A stretch of 64,000 bases of DNA, from contig NZ_JABXJG010000001.1 of assembly GCF_013375535.1 (NCBI RefSeq), positions 744,001-808,000 of the forward strand, written 5' to 3'. The notes beneath the pieces were generated by a model. The model was given only the letters and a program-made list of their open reading frames with translations. It did not search any database and was not told where the DNA came from. Position 1 is the first letter of the stretch. Every line of letters starts with the position of its first letter. The stretch comes from Sphingobium sp. 15-1. GTDB taxonomy: Bacteria; Pseudomonadota; Alphaproteobacteria; Sphingomonadales; Sphingomonadaceae. The position numbers and the translations under genes were made by a program. Of this stretch, positions 38,537 through 48,830 are shown piece after piece.

Positions 38537-40038
38537 TGCCAAATTCTACAGACAAAAGCGCTTTGACCGATCTGACGGTCGCGGAAATCCGCGACGGTTT
38601 CCGCGCGGGCGATTTTTCGGCGCGTGAAGTGGCGGAGGCATTCAACGCCAATGTCGCCGCTGCCAAGGCGCTGAACGCCTTCATCGTGGAAACGCCGGAA
38701 AAGGCGCTGGAAGCCGCTGACGCCGCCGACAAAGCGAAGGCGGCGGGCGAGGCGCTGAAGCCGCTGTCGGGCGTGCCGATCGGCATGAAGGATCTGTTCT
38801 GCACCGAGGGCGTGCAGACGACCGCCGCTAGCCACATGCTGGAAGGCTTCATGCCGACCTATGAATCCACGGTTTCGAAAAAGCTGTGGGATGCAGGCGC
38901 GGGCATGTTGGGCAAGCTCAACCTCGACCAGTTCGCCATGGGTTCGTCCAACGAAACGAGCTATTTCGGCAATGTGATCTCGCCCTGGCGGCGGGGCGGC
39001 GGTGACAATGCCGCGCTGGCTCCGGGCGGCTCCTCGGGCGGTTCGTCCTCGGCCATTGCGGCGCGGCTTTGCCCGGCGGCGACCGGCACGGACACGGGCG
39101 GCTCGATCCGCCAGCCCGCGGCCTTCACTGGCATCAGCGGCATCAAGCCGACCTATGGCCGCTGCTCGCGCTGGGGCATCGTGGCTTTCGCCTCTTCGCT
39201 GGATCAGGCCGGGCCGATGGCGCGGACGGTGCGCGACAATGCGATCCTGCTGGAAAGCATGGCGGGCTTCGACCCCAAGGATTCGACCTCGCTCGATCTG
39301 GCCGTGCCGCAGTGGGAAGGCAATTTGTCGAGCGATCTCAAGGGCAGGAAGGTCGGCATTCCTAAGGAATATCGCCCTGATGGCCTGAACGCGGAAATCT
39401 CCGCCATGTGGGATCGCGGCATCGAGTGGCTGAAGGATGCGGGCGCCGAGGTGGTGGAAGTGTCGCTGCCGCACACCAAATATGCGCTGCCGACCTATTA
39501 TATCATCGCGCCGGCCGAGGCTTCCTCGAACCTCGCCCGCTATGACGGCGTGCGCTACGGCCAGCGCGACCTGCCCGATGGGGCGGGCTTGCAGGACATG
39601 TATGCCGCCACCCGCGCCGCCGGTTTCGGGCCAGAGGTCAAGCGCCGCATCATGATCGGCACCTATGTGCTGTCGGCGGGCTTCTACGACGCTTATTATA
39701 CGCAGGCGCAGAAGGTCCGGGCGCTGATCGCGCGCGATTTCGAACTGGCTTTCGAAAAGTGCGACCTGCTGCTGACGCCGACCGCGCCGAGCGCCTCCTT
39801 CGCGCTGGGCGAAAAGCAGGCCGACCCGCTCGCCATGTATCTGAACGACGTCTTCACCGTTCCGGCTTCACTTGCCGGTTTACCCGCCATGGCGGTGCCG
39901 GGCGGGCTGGACGCGCAAGGGCTGCCGCTGGGACTCCAGATCATTGGCAAGGCGCTGGACGAGCAGACCGTGCTGAACGCGGGCCTCGCGATTGAAGAAC
40001 GTGCGGGCTTCACGGCGCGGCCGAAGAAGTGGTGGTAA
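38536..40038 (+). CDS. gatA: Asp-tRNA(Asn)/Glu-tRNA(Gln) amidotransferase subunit A
   Basis: A 500-residue amidase-signature enzyme that hydrolyses glutamine and passes ammonia to GatB. Start [20 protein letters not shown] at 38536. The Ser-cisSer-Lys triad is visible: the Lys in [19 protein letters not shown] near residue 83, the cis-Ser in [19 protein letters not shown] near 165, and the nucleophile in [20 protein letters not shown] near 183. Length is typical. It is followed by an AT-rich orphan, not by gatB directly. Confidence 0.97.
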   Translation: MPNSTDKSALTDLTVAEIRDGFRAGDFSAREVAEAFNANVAAAKALNAFIVETPEKALEAADAADKAKAAGEALKPLSGVPIGMKDLFCTEGVQTTAASHMLEGFMPTYESTVSKKLWDAGAGMLGKLNLDQFAMGSSNETSYFGNVISPWRRGGGDNAALAPGGSSGGSSSAIAARLCPAATGTDTGGSIRQPAAFTGISGIKPTYGRCSRWGIVAFASSLDQAGPMARTVRDNAILLESMAGFDPKDSTSLDLAVPQWEGNLSSDLKGRKVGIPKEYRPDGLNAEISAMWDRGIEWLKDAGAEVVEVSLPHTKYALPTYYIIAPAEASSNLARYDGVRYGQRDLPDGAGLQDMYAATRAAGFGPEVKRRIMIGTYVLSAGFYDAYYTQAQKVRALIARDFELAFEKCDLLLTPTAPSASFALGEKQADPLAMYLNDVFTVPASLAGLPAMAVPGGLDAQGLPLGLQIIGKALDEQTVLNAGLAIEERAGFTARPKKWW

Positions 40039-40040
40039 TC

Positions 40041-40391
40041 ATGTCAGATCACGAGGCAGAAGGCACAGCAGTTGATCTGACAACTTTTATATCCGAAGCG
40101 ATCAACGGCATTGTTGAAGGGATTGCCAAGGGGCAAGCCAAGTTGGCGCCGCCTCGAACTTTGAGGCTTGGTCATCCATTCGCGCATTCTGTTTGTTTCT
40201 CTACGCCCAAAGAAATCAGCTTTGACATTGCCGTAACGGTAAATCGTCATTCTGCGGGAAGCGGAGGGGCAAAAATTGAGGTTATGGGCATCGGGTTAGG
40301 AGCAAAGGGAGAAGTCGCTCGCGACAATTCCATTACTACTCGATTGGCCTTTGCTGTGCCGATTGTGCCAGTTGGAGAAGAAAATGACTGA
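40041..40391 (+). CDS. AT-rich trypco2-like orphan protein inserted between gatA and gatB
   Basis: A 116-residue protein starting [20 protein letters not shown] at 40041. Residues 12-35 form a helix ([19 protein letters not shown]). The C-terminal half is beta-rich, with [20 protein letters not shown] near 67, then [20 protein letters not shown] and [12 protein letters not shown]. This helix plus EIxFDIAVT, [18 protein letters not shown] pattern resembles the trypsin-co-occurring domain 2 (trypco2), known from NTP-dependent conflict systems; the match is by eye. A sampled stretch is about 47% GC while gatA and gatB exceed 60%. It starts three bases after gatA and overlaps the gatB start by 8 bases. 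No trypsin-like partner is nearby. Confidence 0.75.
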   Translation: MSDHEAEGTAVDLTTFISEAINGIVEGIAKGQAKLAPPRTLRLGHPFAHSVCFSTPKEISFDIAVTVNRHSAGSGGAKIEVMGIGLGAKGEVARDNSITTRLAFAVPIVPVGEEND

Positions 40392-41880
40392 ATATCGCAT
40401 TCAGGGCGCAACCGGCGAGTGGGAGGTCGTGATCGGCCTGGAAGTCCATGCGCAGGTGACGAGCCAGGCGAAGCTCTTTTCCGGCGCGGCCACGGCTTTC
40501 GGCGCGGAGCCGAACACGCAGGTGTCGCTGGTCGACGCGGCCATGCCTGGCATGCTGCCCGTGCCGAACCGCGAGTGCATCCGCCAGGCGGTGCGCACCG
40601 GCATGGCGATCAAGGCGCAGATCAACAAATGGTCGCGCTTCGACCGCAAGAACTACTTCTACGCCGATCTTCCGCAGGGCTATCAGATCAGCCAGCTCTA
40701 CCACCCGCTGGTGGGCGAGGGCGAGATCGAGATCAGCCTGGACGACAAGAACCCCGACGCCGTAACCAAGAGCATCGGCATCGAGCGCATCCATGTCGAG
40801 CAGGATGCCGGCAAGCTGATGCACGACCAGCATCCGACGCGCTCCTATGTCGACCTCAACCGCTCGGGTGTGGCGCTGATGGAAATCGTGTCAAAGCCTG
40901 ACATGCGCTCACCCGCCGAGGCTGGGGCCTATCTCTCGAAGCTGCGGACGATCCTGCGCTATGTCGGCTCGTGCGACGGCAATATGGATCAGGGCTCGAT
41001 GCGCGCCGACGTCAACGTCTCGGTCCGCAAGCCGGGCGAGGAATTCGGCACCCGCACCGAGACAAAGAACGTCAATTCGGTCCGCTTCGTCATGGCGGTG
41101 GTCGAATATGAAGCCAGCCGTCAGGTCGATGTGCTGGAAGCGGGCGGCAAGATAGTGCAGGAAACCCGCCTCTACGACCCCGACAAGAATGAAACGCGCT
41201 CCATGCGGTCGAAGGAAGATGCGCATGACTATCGCTACTTCCCCGATCCGGACCTGCTGCCGCTGGAACTGGACGACGCCTTCCTGGAGGAATGCCGCCA
41301 GTCCCTGCCTGAACTGCCCGACGCCAAACGCCAGCGCTATGAGCAGGCCCTGGGCCTCTCGGCTTACAACGCCGCGACGCTGACGGCGGACGCCGACACC
41401 GCCCGCTGGTTCGAGGCGCTGCTGGCCGAGGGCGCGCGCATCCAGAAGAAGAGCGAGGGCGAAGTCGCCAAGGCGTCGGCCAACTGGCTGCTGTCGGAGC
41501 TTTACGGTGCGCTCAATCGCCTGGGCAAGAGCCTTGAGGACAGCCCCGTCGGTCCCGAAGAGGGCGCGGAACTGCTGGCGCTCGTCGCGGACGGCACGAT
41601 CAGTGGCACTATCGCCAAGCAGGTGTTCGAGATCATGCTCGAAACCGGCGACCGCGCGCCGAAGATCGTCGAAGAAAAAGGCCTGAAGCAGACCAGCGAC
41701 ACCGGCGCGATTGAGGCCGCTGTGGCCAAGGTGCTGGCCGACAATGGCGACAAGGTCGAGCAGTATAAGGCGGGCAAGGAAGCGCTGTTCGGCTTCTTCG
41801 TCGGCCAGACGATGAAGGCGATGCAGGGCAAGGCCAATCCGCAGGTCGTCAACGAACTGATCAAGAAGGCCTTGAGTTAA
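40384..41880 (+). CDS. gatB: Asp-tRNA(Asn)/Glu-tRNA(Gln) amidotransferase subunit B
   Basis: A 498-residue subunit that phosphorylates the misacylated Asp or Glu on tRNA and aminates it with ammonia from GatA. Start [20 protein letters not shown] at 40384. Family blocks: [20 protein letters not shown] near residue 22, [20 protein letters not shown] near 80, [20 protein letters not shown] near 132 and [20 protein letters not shown] near 155. The C-terminal YqeY-like tRNA-binding domain ends [15 protein letters not shown] clear terminator follows. Confidence 0.97.
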   Translation: MTEYRIQGATGEWEVVIGLEVHAQVTSQAKLFSGAATAFGAEPNTQVSLVDAAMPGMLPVPNRECIRQAVRTGMAIKAQINKWSRFDRKNYFYADLPQGYQISQLYHPLVGEGEIEISLDDKNPDAVTKSIGIERIHVEQDAGKLMHDQHPTRSYVDLNRSGVALMEIVSKPDMRSPAEAGAYLSKLRTILRYVGSCDGNMDQGSMRADVNVSVRKPGEEFGTRTETKNVNSVRFVMAVVEYEASRQVDVLEAGGKIVQETRLYDPDKNETRSMRSKEDAHDYRYFPDPDLLPLELDDAFLEECRQSLPELPDAKRQRYEQALGLSAYNAATLTADADTARWFEALLAEGARIQKKSEGEVAKASANWLLSELYGALNRLGKSLEDSPVGPEEGAELLALVADGTISGTIAKQVFEIMLETGDRAPKIVEEKGLKQTSDTGAIEAAVAKVLADNGDKVEQYKAGKEALFGFFVGQTMKAMQGKANPQVVNELIKKALS

Positions 41881-41891
41881 GCGACAGGACA

Positions 41892-41926
41892 AGCCTGGCA
41901 TGGAGAATGCCGGGCTTTTTCTTTTT
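41892..41926 (+). terminator. Rho-independent terminator after gatB
   Basis: AGCCTGGCAT at 41892-41901 pairs with ATGCCGGGCT at 41907-41916 (one G-T pair) and is followed by TTTTCTTTTT. It lies 11 bases after the gatB stop. Confidence 0.88.
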
Positions 41927-41939
41927 GGGGGGGGTGAAG

Positions 41940-42827
41940 ATGAACAGGGGGATTTGGGCCGTGGGGCTTTGCCTCGCGGCGGCGATGCTGGCGCCTGCGA
42001 AGGCGAGCGCCGAAACGCTGAACAACGACAGCGTCGTCGCTCTTGTGGCGGCGGGCCTGGGCGATGAGGCGGTGATCGCCAAGATCAAGGCGTCGCCTGC
42101 CCAATATAAGCTTTCCACCGACGATCTGATCGCGCTCAAGAAAAGCGGCGTCTCAGGTTCGGTCATCGCCGCGATGATCGAGGCCGGATCGCAAGGCATC
42201 ACCTCGGCCAAGGCCAGCATGTCGGCAGACTCGCCCGATCCGCTGGTGCCGCATCCCTCGGGCATCTACATGCTGATGGAGAGCGCGCAGCCGGCCCGCA
42301 TGGCGCGGATTGATCCCACCATCTCCAACCAGAGCAAGACTGGCGGCATTTTGGGCTATGCCTTTACCGGCGGCATCGCGTCCCTCAGCATCAAGGCGGT
42401 CATTCCCAATGTCGGCGCCCGGATCGTCTCGGGCAAGGCGCGGCCGACCTTCTATTTCTATTTCGATGAAGCCAATCGCAGCCTGTCGCAAGCCGGGACG
42501 CCTTCGCTGTGGCTGGCTGGCCCGGCGACCGCGATCACTTCGCCCAATGAATTCAGCCTGATCCAGTTCGACGTGAAGAAGGGCCGCCGCGAAACCCGCG
42601 TCGGCAGTATGAATCTGGGCGGCGCCAAATCCGGCGTGATGGACAAGGATCGCATCGCCTTCGACTATGAACAGGTCGCGCCCGGCGTCTTCAAGGTCAC
42701 GCCGAAGGGGGATTTGAGCGCGGGAGAATATGGCTTCCTTTATTCCGTCAGCGCCGGGTCCGGCCCCGGCATGTGGGGCGGCGGAACGGGCGGCGCGCGA
42801 ATATTCGATTTCGCGGTTCGGCCTTGA
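41940..42827 (+). CDS. Exported protein of unknown function
   Basis: A 295-residue protein starting MNRGIWAVGLCLAAAMLAPA at 41940, a good signal peptide cleaved near ASA-ET (residue 24). Residues 27-75 resemble a short helical repeat: LNNDSVVALVAAGLGDEAVI, then DLIALKKSGVSGSVIAAMIE, as seen in SHOCT-like or Sel-type oligomerising helices. The rest is beta-rich, with GYAFTGGIASLSIKAVIPNV near 137 and a C-terminal IFDFAVRP. I cannot assign a family. It sits between two strong terminators, so it is probably transcribed alone; its promoter would overlap the gatB terminator region. Confidence 0.8.
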   Translation: MNRGIWAVGLCLAAAMLAPAKASAETLNNDSVVALVAAGLGDEAVIAKIKASPAQYKLSTDDLIALKKSGVSGSVIAAMIEAGSQGITSAKASMSADSPDPLVPHPSGIYMLMESAQPARMARIDPTISNQSKTGGILGYAFTGGIASLSIKAVIPNVGARIVSGKARPTFYFYFDEANRSLSQAGTPSLWLAGPATAITSPNEFSLIQFDVKKGRRETRVGSMNLGGAKSGVMDKDRIAFDYEQVAPGVFKVTPKGDLSAGEYGFLYSVSAGSGPGMWGGGTGGARIFDFAVRP

Positions 42828-42843
42828 TCGGCGGATAAGAAAA

Positions 42844-42875
42844 AAGGGGCGCTGCCGGGGGAGGCAGCGCCCCTT
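42844..42875 (+). terminator. Strong hairpin terminator
   Basis: A 13-base stem, AAGGGGCGCTGCC at 42844-42856 with its exact complement at 42863-42875, has a loop of six bases. A-rich sequence precedes it and CCATTTTG follows, so it could work in both directions. Confidence 0.8.
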
Positions 42876-42969
42876 CCATTTTGCGCCACGACGCCGTTGG
42901 GAACCGGCTCATGTCATGGCTGACTGGCGGACCGGGAGGGTCTGTGGGGTGTGGCCCGCCAATTCGGTA

Positions 42970-43075
42970 CTAGAGCGATTTCCAAGTGATCGGCATCGAT
43001 CGCTGGTTAAGAAATCGCGGCAAACAAAGGATTTAGAGCGGCGATCTGATTCAATCAGATCGAAAACCGCTCTAG
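42970..43075. repeat. 106-bp inverted-repeat element downstream of the autotransporter gene
   Basis: The element is bounded by CTAGAGCG (42970-42977) and CGCTCTAG (43068-43075). A second TAGAGCGGCGATCTGATTCA lies internally near 43034, followed by its partial complement ATCAGATCGAAAACCGCTCT. Together with the terminator at 42844-42875 it fills the 252-base gap 42828-43079. No gene is seen. It ends 4 bases from the autotransporter stop. Confidence 0.75.
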
Positions 43076-43079
43076 GACG

Positions 43080-46000
43080 TCACAGGATGAAGTTAACCGT
43101 CGCCCGTAAGGAGATGGCGACGTGATTTTGCTGCTGCTCCGCCCCGAATTCGCCACCGATGCGGAAGCTTTCGGTCCCGCCGATCAGGCGCGCGCGTCCG
43201 GTCCAGCCGCTGGTGCGCTTGTCCGCGATCAGGGTGAAGTCCTCGCCGCCGGTGAAATGCGCCGTCGTGGCGCCCAGCGATCCGCCGATGATCTGGCGGC
43301 GGCCGCCTTCCAGCTCGAACCGCATCCAGCCATCCTCGCGGTCGAGGCTGCCGAAATCATAGCCGACCGTCACATTGCCGCTGGCCGTCAGTTCGTCGCT
43401 GGTGCGCCCGTCGACGATCAGGTTGAACGCATCGCCGCCGCCGGTTTCGCTATAGCCGTCTTCCTTCAGGCGGTAATAATCGATGCTGGCCGCCGGACGG
43501 AGAGAGAAGCGGTTGAAGCGCATCTCATAGGAGCCGCCCGCCGTCGCGGACAGCAACTTGCCCGTCCAGTTGCCGTCAGCAGTGCGAACCACATCGCCGC
43601 TTTCGAAATGGCGGCTGCCGTCGAATTTGATGTGGGCCGCCGACAGGCGGGCATAGGTCTGGAGCGGGCCGAAATCTCCGCGCCAGTGCGCCGCCAGTTC
43701 GAACTGGTCCGAATCGACGGCATTGTCGGTGCTGCCCGAGGAATCGCTGCCGTGGATATAGGCGAACGACCCGCCAAAGGCGCCGATCCCCGTCAGATAT
43801 TCCGCGCCGAAGCTCGCGCCCCAGCCGTTGATGTCATAGGAGGCGGTGTCGCCCACGCTCTTGGAACTGCCGAACGCCACCTGCTGCAACCAGAAGCCCA
43901 GACGTCCGTCGGCTGTTCGATAGATGCCGCCGGGATCGGCCAGGATGCGGGCAGTCGCGCGCGAACCCGCCGTCACCGCCTCGAACGTGCCGCCCGCATG
44001 ATCGGGCAGCATCTGTTGCAGATTGGCCTTCAGCGTGTCGCCGTCGGTGATGGCGAGATAGGTGCCGGCGAAGGTGCTGTCCTTGTCGAGCGCGTGGAAG
44101 ATCGCATCATAGGCCCGCGCCTGCGATCCGGTAAGACCCAGTTCGGACACCGTCTTGGCGGCGATCGACAGCGTCACCTCCCCGGTCGAGGCGTTGCTGG
44201 CGATGGCGCCCTTGAACATATAGGGGATCAGCGTCGTGCTGGAGAGGACGGGCGCGCCGCTCAGTGATCCGGCGTGGACGATGACATAATCGCCCTCCGA
44301 GCCGACGACGCTGGTCAGGGTCGCCTTGACCTGCGAACCGCTGGCGAACGACGCGGCCCCGGCGACATTGTAGAGCGTGTTGGTGCCGTTGGCCGTATCG
44401 ATCGTCACGCCGATGACGGAGGAGCCGCCGACCGCGAGCGAGGCCAGCGCGACCGTGCCCTTGTTGCTGGCGTTGAGCGTGCCGCCATTCACGACCACGG
44501 CGGTGTTGGCGGCGTTGCTGATCGCGCCGTTGAGCGCGGCGGTATCGGAAAGGGTCAGCGTCGACGCGCCGCCGCCGAAATCCACTCCGCCATTGATCCT
44601 GGAGCTTCCCGCCAGGCCGAGGCTGGAGCCGTTCCCGCCCAGCGTCACATTGCCCGTCAGGGTGGAGGCGCCGGACAGCGCCAGGCTGTTGCTGCCCGCG
44701 CCCAGATCGACATTGCCCGCGATGCTGCCTGCCGAGACGGTCACGACATCGTTGCCGGAGCCAAGCCGCACGTCGCCAACGATCTTCGGCGCGGCTGCCG
44801 TTGCGGAGGCGAGCGACTGGCTCAACGTGACGCCGCTGCCATTGGCGGTCAGATCGATGGCGACATTCGATCCGCTCTTGCCGCCCGATGCCGAGATGGT
44901 GCCGCTATTGGTCAAGGTCGACACGGTGCCGGAGGAATCGAGAATGGCGATGGCCGCGCCATCCTTGCTGCTGAGCGCCGTGGCGGAGATGGTGCCGCTG
45001 TTGACGATGGCGCGGCTGGTGGCGCCAGCGTCGATCACCAGCGCGCGCGCCGATGTGGAGGCCAGGTTCGAACCGGTCGCGCCGATGGCGCCGCTGACCT
45101 GGATCGTATCGGCGCTCGTGCCGCTGCCCAGGCGAATGGCCGTGGCATTGCTGTCATAGGAAACCGCGCCGACCGATCCCGCGATCAACATGCCCTTGGT
45201 CAGCGTCACATTGCCGCCCAGTCCGCCAATGACCAGGCCATTGGCGTTCACCCCGTCATAAATGCCGTAGCCCGCGATCGAACCCTTGACGATCAGCCCA
45301 TAGCCGGAGCTTTCCGCCGCCACCGCGCCGATGGTCGTGGCGGCCGTGGCCGACCCGATCCGCACGGCGGGGGCGGAGCCATAGCTGATGACCGTGGCGG
45401 ACCCTTCGCTGGTGTCCGTCAGCCCATCATTGTCGACGTCGGTCTTGGTGCTGTCCAGCGTCGGCGGAATGTCGAAGATGATCCCGCCCGTGACATTGCC
45501 CGCAATCGTCACCGCCGATCCGCCTTGCAGCAGGTCGTCCGCGTCCAGTTTCGAAACGTCGCTGGGGCGCGAGGTGGAACGATAGCCAGTGCTGGTGATC
45601 GTGCCCTGGATCTTCACCGCGCCCGCGACATCGCCCTGCAGCGCCACGCCGACGCTGTTCGCGCCCACCGCCGCGGTCGTTCCGCGAATGGTCACATTGC
45701 CGGCGACGGCGTTCGCCAGCACGCCATAGCCATTGTCGCCCACCACGCTGGTGGAACCGCTGGTCGACAGATTGCCTGCCAGCGGGCCGTCGACGCGGAT
45801 GCCGGCGGATTGATTGCCTTCGATGGTGATGGTGCCGCTGCTGTCGATATTGCCGCTATGCGTCGCGCCCGATTGGACCCAGATGCCGTTGCGGTTCGAA
45901 CCCTTGGCGAAGGGGCCATCGAGATCCCCGTCGCTGTCGCTGTCGGTGGCGGTATAATCCTCATCCAGCGTGATCGTGCCGCTGTGCGTGATATTGCCGC

Positions 46001-46289
46001 TGGTGCCCGCCCTCGCGAGGATGCCGGTCGCGCCGTCGGCGCCCGAAATCTTCAGCGTGCCGGCGTTGCTGACCTTGTTGTTGCTGTCCTGGGTGATGGC
46101 GGTGCCGCTCGTCAGCGTGATCGAGCCTGCGGAGCTGACCGTCACGTCATCGGCGGCGCCGTTGGCGGCGGTGGAGGTCTTGACGGCGGTGGTGGTGGCG
46201 GAACCGATGGTGGTTTCCGCCGCGGCGTCGGCCACCGCCAGGGCGGCCATAACGGAAGCGATGGCCGTGCAGGCCAAGAGATTGCGCAT
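43080..46289 (-). CDS. Autotransporter with C-terminal outer-membrane beta-barrel
   Basis: A 1069-residue type Va secretion protein. Residues 1-24 are a signal peptide (LLACTAIASVMAALAVADAA). Residues 25-700 form a Gly/Ser/Thr/Asn/Val-rich passenger with many short repeats of the TITxSGTI and VxLGxGxN type, as in a beta-helix. Two Asp-rich loops, DSDSDGDLDG near 118 and DVDNDGLTDTSEG near 288, look calcium-binding. The autotransporter barrel covers about residues 790-1069 and ends with phenylalanine two residues from the C terminus (ATVNFIL). RBS AGAGGAGAC precedes the ATG. Role unknown: adhesion or surface-layer function are usual. It follows a TonB receptor on the same strand. Confidence 0.9.
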   Translation of the reverse strand: MRNLLACTAIASVMAALAVADAAAETTIGSATTTAVKTSTAANGAADDVTVSSAGSITLTSGTAITQDSNNKVSNAGTLKISGADGATGILARAGTSGNITHSGTITLDEDYTATDSDSDGDLDGPFAKGSNRNGIWVQSGATHSGNIDSSGTITIEGNQSAGIRVDGPLAGNLSTSGSTSVVGDNGYGVLANAVAGNVTIRGTTAAVGANSVGVALQGDVAGAVKIQGTITSTGYRSTSRPSDVSKLDADDLLQGGSAVTIAGNVTGGIIFDIPPTLDSTKTDVDNDGLTDTSEGSATVISYGSAPAVRIGSATAATTIGAVAAESSGYGLIVKGSIAGYGIYDGVNANGLVIGGLGGNVTLTKGMLIAGSVGAVSYDSNATAIRLGSGTSADTIQVSGAIGATGSNLASTSARALVIDAGATSRAIVNSGTISATALSSKDGAAIAILDSSGTVSTLTNSGTISASGGKSGSNVAIDLTANGSGVTLSQSLASATAAAPKIVGDVRLGSGNDVVTVSAGSIAGNVDLGAGSNSLALSGASTLTGNVTLGGNGSSLGLAGSSRINGGVDFGGGASTLTLSDTAALNGAISNAANTAVVVNGGTLNASNKGTVALASLAVGGSSVIGVTIDTANGTNTLYNVAGAASFASGSQVKATLTSVVGSEGDYVIVHAGSLSGAPVLSSTTLIPYMFKGAIASNASTGEVTLSIAAKTVSELGLTGSQARAYDAIFHALDKDSTFAGTYLAITDGDTLKANLQQMLPDHAGGTFEAVTAGSRATARILADPGGIYRTADGRLGFWLQQVAFGSSKSVGDTASYDINGWGASFGAEYLTGIGAFGGSFAYIHGSDSSGSTDNAVDSDQFELAAHWRGDFGPLQTYARLSAAHIKFDGSRHFESGDVVRTADGNWTGKLLSATAGGSYEMRFNRFSLRPAASIDYYRLKEDGYSETGGGDAFNLIVDGRTSDELTASGNVTVGYDFGSLDREDGWMRFELEGGRRQIIGGSLGATTAHFTGGEDFTLIADKRTSGWTGRARLIGGTESFRIGGEFGAEQQQNHVAISLRATVNFIL

Positions 46290-46385
46290 GATGTCTCCTC
46301 TGGGTGCGCCTTTTCATGAGCGCTCATGGGCGGGAGACGGCGCCGGAACGTTCCTTCCGTCAGATAAAAATAATGCGATGCAAGA

Positions 46386-48830
46386 TCAGAAGGCGAAATC
46401 CAGCCCCAGCCGGACAGTGCGCGGGCGCAGCGGCGTCACATAATCCCCGCGCAGGTCGAAGGGCGTGCCGAGCGAAAAGCGGTTGCCGCTGCTGTCCAGC
46501 AGGTTGGAGAGTGACAGCGACCATTGCACCGGCCCGCGCGTCAGGCTGGCGTTGAGCGCGGTGTCGACATAGTCGCCCTGTTCCCGCCCCAATATCGGCC
46601 CGACGCCCAGCCTGGATTTGCCGACATAGCGGGCCGATCCGCCGAGATGGAACCGCATGTCGTCGCCCAGCGGTGCGCGATAGTCGAAGCCGATGCGTCC
46701 GCCCCAATTGGCGACATTGGGCAGGGTCAGCGACTGCCCCTCATAGGACAGCAGCCGCACGAATTGCGCGGGGCGGCTGAGACGGCTGTCATTGTAGATG
46801 ATGCTGCCGTCCAGCGTCAGGCGCGGCACAGGGCGGACTGCGATGCGGCCCTCCACCGTATAAATCCGCCCGTCCCCGATATTGGCGGTGGTGGGAATGC
46901 CGATCCGGTCGGTGACGTCGGCCTGGATGTCCTTCCACCGCGTATAGGCGGCATTGCCGGTCAGCGCGACCGCATCGACGCCCGGCACGCCCTTGCGGAA
47001 GCCGAATTCCAGGGTTGAGGCGCGGTCGTTGCGGAAACGCTGGATATGCTGGTCGTCGACCGCAAGCCCGCCGGGACGGAAGCCCTGCTGGAACCGGGCA
47101 TAGACCGTCATGCCGGGCAAGGCGTCGGTCAGCAGGGAGAAGGAGGGGAGGAAGATCGTTTCGTTCCGGTTCGCCTGCGCCTCCGCCCGCGCAATCGCCG
47201 CCATGGAGAGGACGGCGATGGGGTCGAGCGCCTCGCCCGTCAGGCGGCTGTTGGTCAGGCGCCCGCCGACCGTGGCGATCAGGCCCGTGACGGGTTCGAA
47301 GGAGGCTTCGCCAAACAGGGTCGCCTCCCGGATGCGGTTGCGCACGCCGGTGGAGGTCGCGGGCATGCCGCGCCCATACATCGGCACGCCCGGAATGACC
47401 TCCGACTGGATGGGGGCCGTGCCGTAGGAGGTCAGCGTTCGCTGGATGTCCGACGTGCTTTCCAGATAGGAGGCGCCCAATATCCAGCCCAGGCCATTGT
47501 CCAGATCGCGCACGATGCGGTTTTCGGTGGAGAAGATGTCGACCTTGTTCCTTTGCCGGAACAGCGCGGCGGGCCCATCCAGCCCAGCCGGGTCATACTG
47601 CGTCGCGTCATAGCTTTCCGACAGGATGTTGCGCACGAATCCGGTCGAGGACACGAAGCGCAGATCGTCCCATTGCCGCTCGACCCTGAGATTGGCGAGC
47701 GCATAATCCGACGAATAGGGCTGAGCGACGGCGGAGGCGCGTTCGAGGTTGCCGATCAGCTTGGCGGCATATTGGGCGTCGTCGGCCTTGATCCGCTGGT
47801 AGACGCCGGTGAGATCGATGGTCCAGTTCTCGTCCGGCGCGAACCGCAGCGCCGCACGGCCGCCATAGGTGCGGGTACGGTTGACGTCATCTTTGTGGCG
47901 CAGGACATCGTCGATATAGCCGCCATCCTGCACGCCATAGCCGACGACGCGCAGCGCGATCTTCTCCGTGACGATGGGCAGGTTGATCGTCGCGGCCAGA
48001 TCGCCGCCCGGATCGCCATGCTGCGTCGCGCTGAGCCCGGCGGAAACCTGCCCTCCGGTCCGCGCCAGATTGGGCGCGTTGGGGATCATCCGGACGATCC
48101 CGCCCAGCGAACCCGCGCCGTAAAGCGTGCCCTGCGGCCCCTCCAGCACCTCCACGCCCTGCATGTCGTAAAGCTTCAGGTCCGGGTCCGGCGCGGCATA
48201 GTTGAGGCGCATGTCGCCCAGATATTGTCCCGTCGTCGCCTGGGTCGGCCCGGCGACGCCGCTATCGGCTATGGCGCGGATGAACAGCTTGTTCCGCCCC
48301 GCCCCGGCATGGGTCGAGCTGAGGCTCGCCACGCGGAAGATCAGGCTGGCCGTGCCGCCCGCCGCCTCGCCAGCGGTGAAGGCATTGTCGCCCACCACAT
48401 CGACCATCCCGGCATAGCGGGGGAGGGGCGTGTCCCGCTTGGAGGCGGTGACGATGATCTCCGCCGGTTCCTGCTCCACGTCCGGAATGGGAGCGGCGAC
48501 GGCGGCGCGGGGCTGTTCGCGCACCACCCGTTCCCGCACGATCCGGTAGGTGTTGCCGTCGATCCGCCGCAGGCTGGCGCCGCTGCCCTTGAGCAGCCGC
48601 TTGAGCGCCCCTTCCACCGACATGCGGCCATGGACGGCCGGGGTGGAAATCCCCGCCAGCGATTGATCCGACATGCCGATGCTGGCGCCCGTCTGGCGGC
48701 CGAGCGCTATCGCCGCCTCGCCCAGCCGTCCGGGGGCGATGCTGATCTGCTGTCTTTCCGCCGCTTGCACAGGCGAAGCGGCCATGGTGGCGAGGGCGGT
48801 GACGAAAAGGACGTCAGCGTGGCGGACCAT
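46386..48830 (-). CDS. TonB-dependent receptor with N-terminal STN signalling domain
   Basis: An 814-residue outer-membrane receptor. A signal peptide (about residues 1-24) is followed by an STN domain (ISIAPGRLGEAAIALGRQTG near 29, then VEGALKRLLKGSGASLRRID near 72) that contacts FecR in the periplasm. The plug starts near 130 (EIIVTASKRDTPL) and contains VEVLEGPQGTLYGAGSLGGI near 228. The barrel ends with an aromatic residue (RLGLDFAF). Such transducers both import a ligand, often an iron chelate or glycan, and signal its presence. The ligand here is unknown. It overlaps fecR by 17 bases. Confidence 0.95.
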   Translation of the reverse strand: MVRHADVLFVTALATMAASPVQAAERQQISIAPGRLGEAAIALGRQTGASIGMSDQSLAGISTPAVHGRMSVEGALKRLLKGSGASLRRIDGNTYRIVRERVVREQPRAAVAAPIPDVEQEPAEIIVTASKRDTPLPRYAGMVDVVGDNAFTAGEAAGGTASLIFRVASLSSTHAGAGRNKLFIRAIADSGVAGPTQATTGQYLGDMRLNYAAPDPDLKLYDMQGVEVLEGPQGTLYGAGSLGGIVRMIPNAPNLARTGGQVSAGLSATQHGDPGGDLAATINLPIVTEKIALRVVGYGVQDGGYIDDVLRHKDDVNRTRTYGGRAALRFAPDENWTIDLTGVYQRIKADDAQYAAKLIGNLERASAVAQPYSSDYALANLRVERQWDDLRFVSSTGFVRNILSESYDATQYDPAGLDGPAALFRQRNKVDIFSTENRIVRDLDNGLGWILGASYLESTSDIQRTLTSYGTAPIQSEVIPGVPMYGRGMPATSTGVRNRIREATLFGEASFEPVTGLIATVGGRLTNSRLTGEALDPIAVLSMAAIARAEAQANRNETIFLPSFSLLTDALPGMTVYARFQQGFRPGGLAVDDQHIQRFRNDRASTLEFGFRKGVPGVDAVALTGNAAYTRWKDIQADVTDRIGIPTTANIGDGRIYTVEGRIAVRPVPRLTLDGSIIYNDSRLSRPAQFVRLLSYEGQSLTLPNVANWGGRIGFDYRAPLGDDMRFHLGGSARYVGKSRLGVGPILGREQGDYVDTALNASLTRGPVQWSLSLSNLLDSSGNRFSLGTPFDLRGDYVTPLRPRTVRLGLDFAF

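Noticed and set aside
44274-46319. Long plus-strand frame (681 codons) opposite the autotransporter gene
   Set aside because: It mirrors the repetitive Gly/Ser/Thr coding of the real gene, giving an Arg/Asp/Gly-rich low-complexity product.
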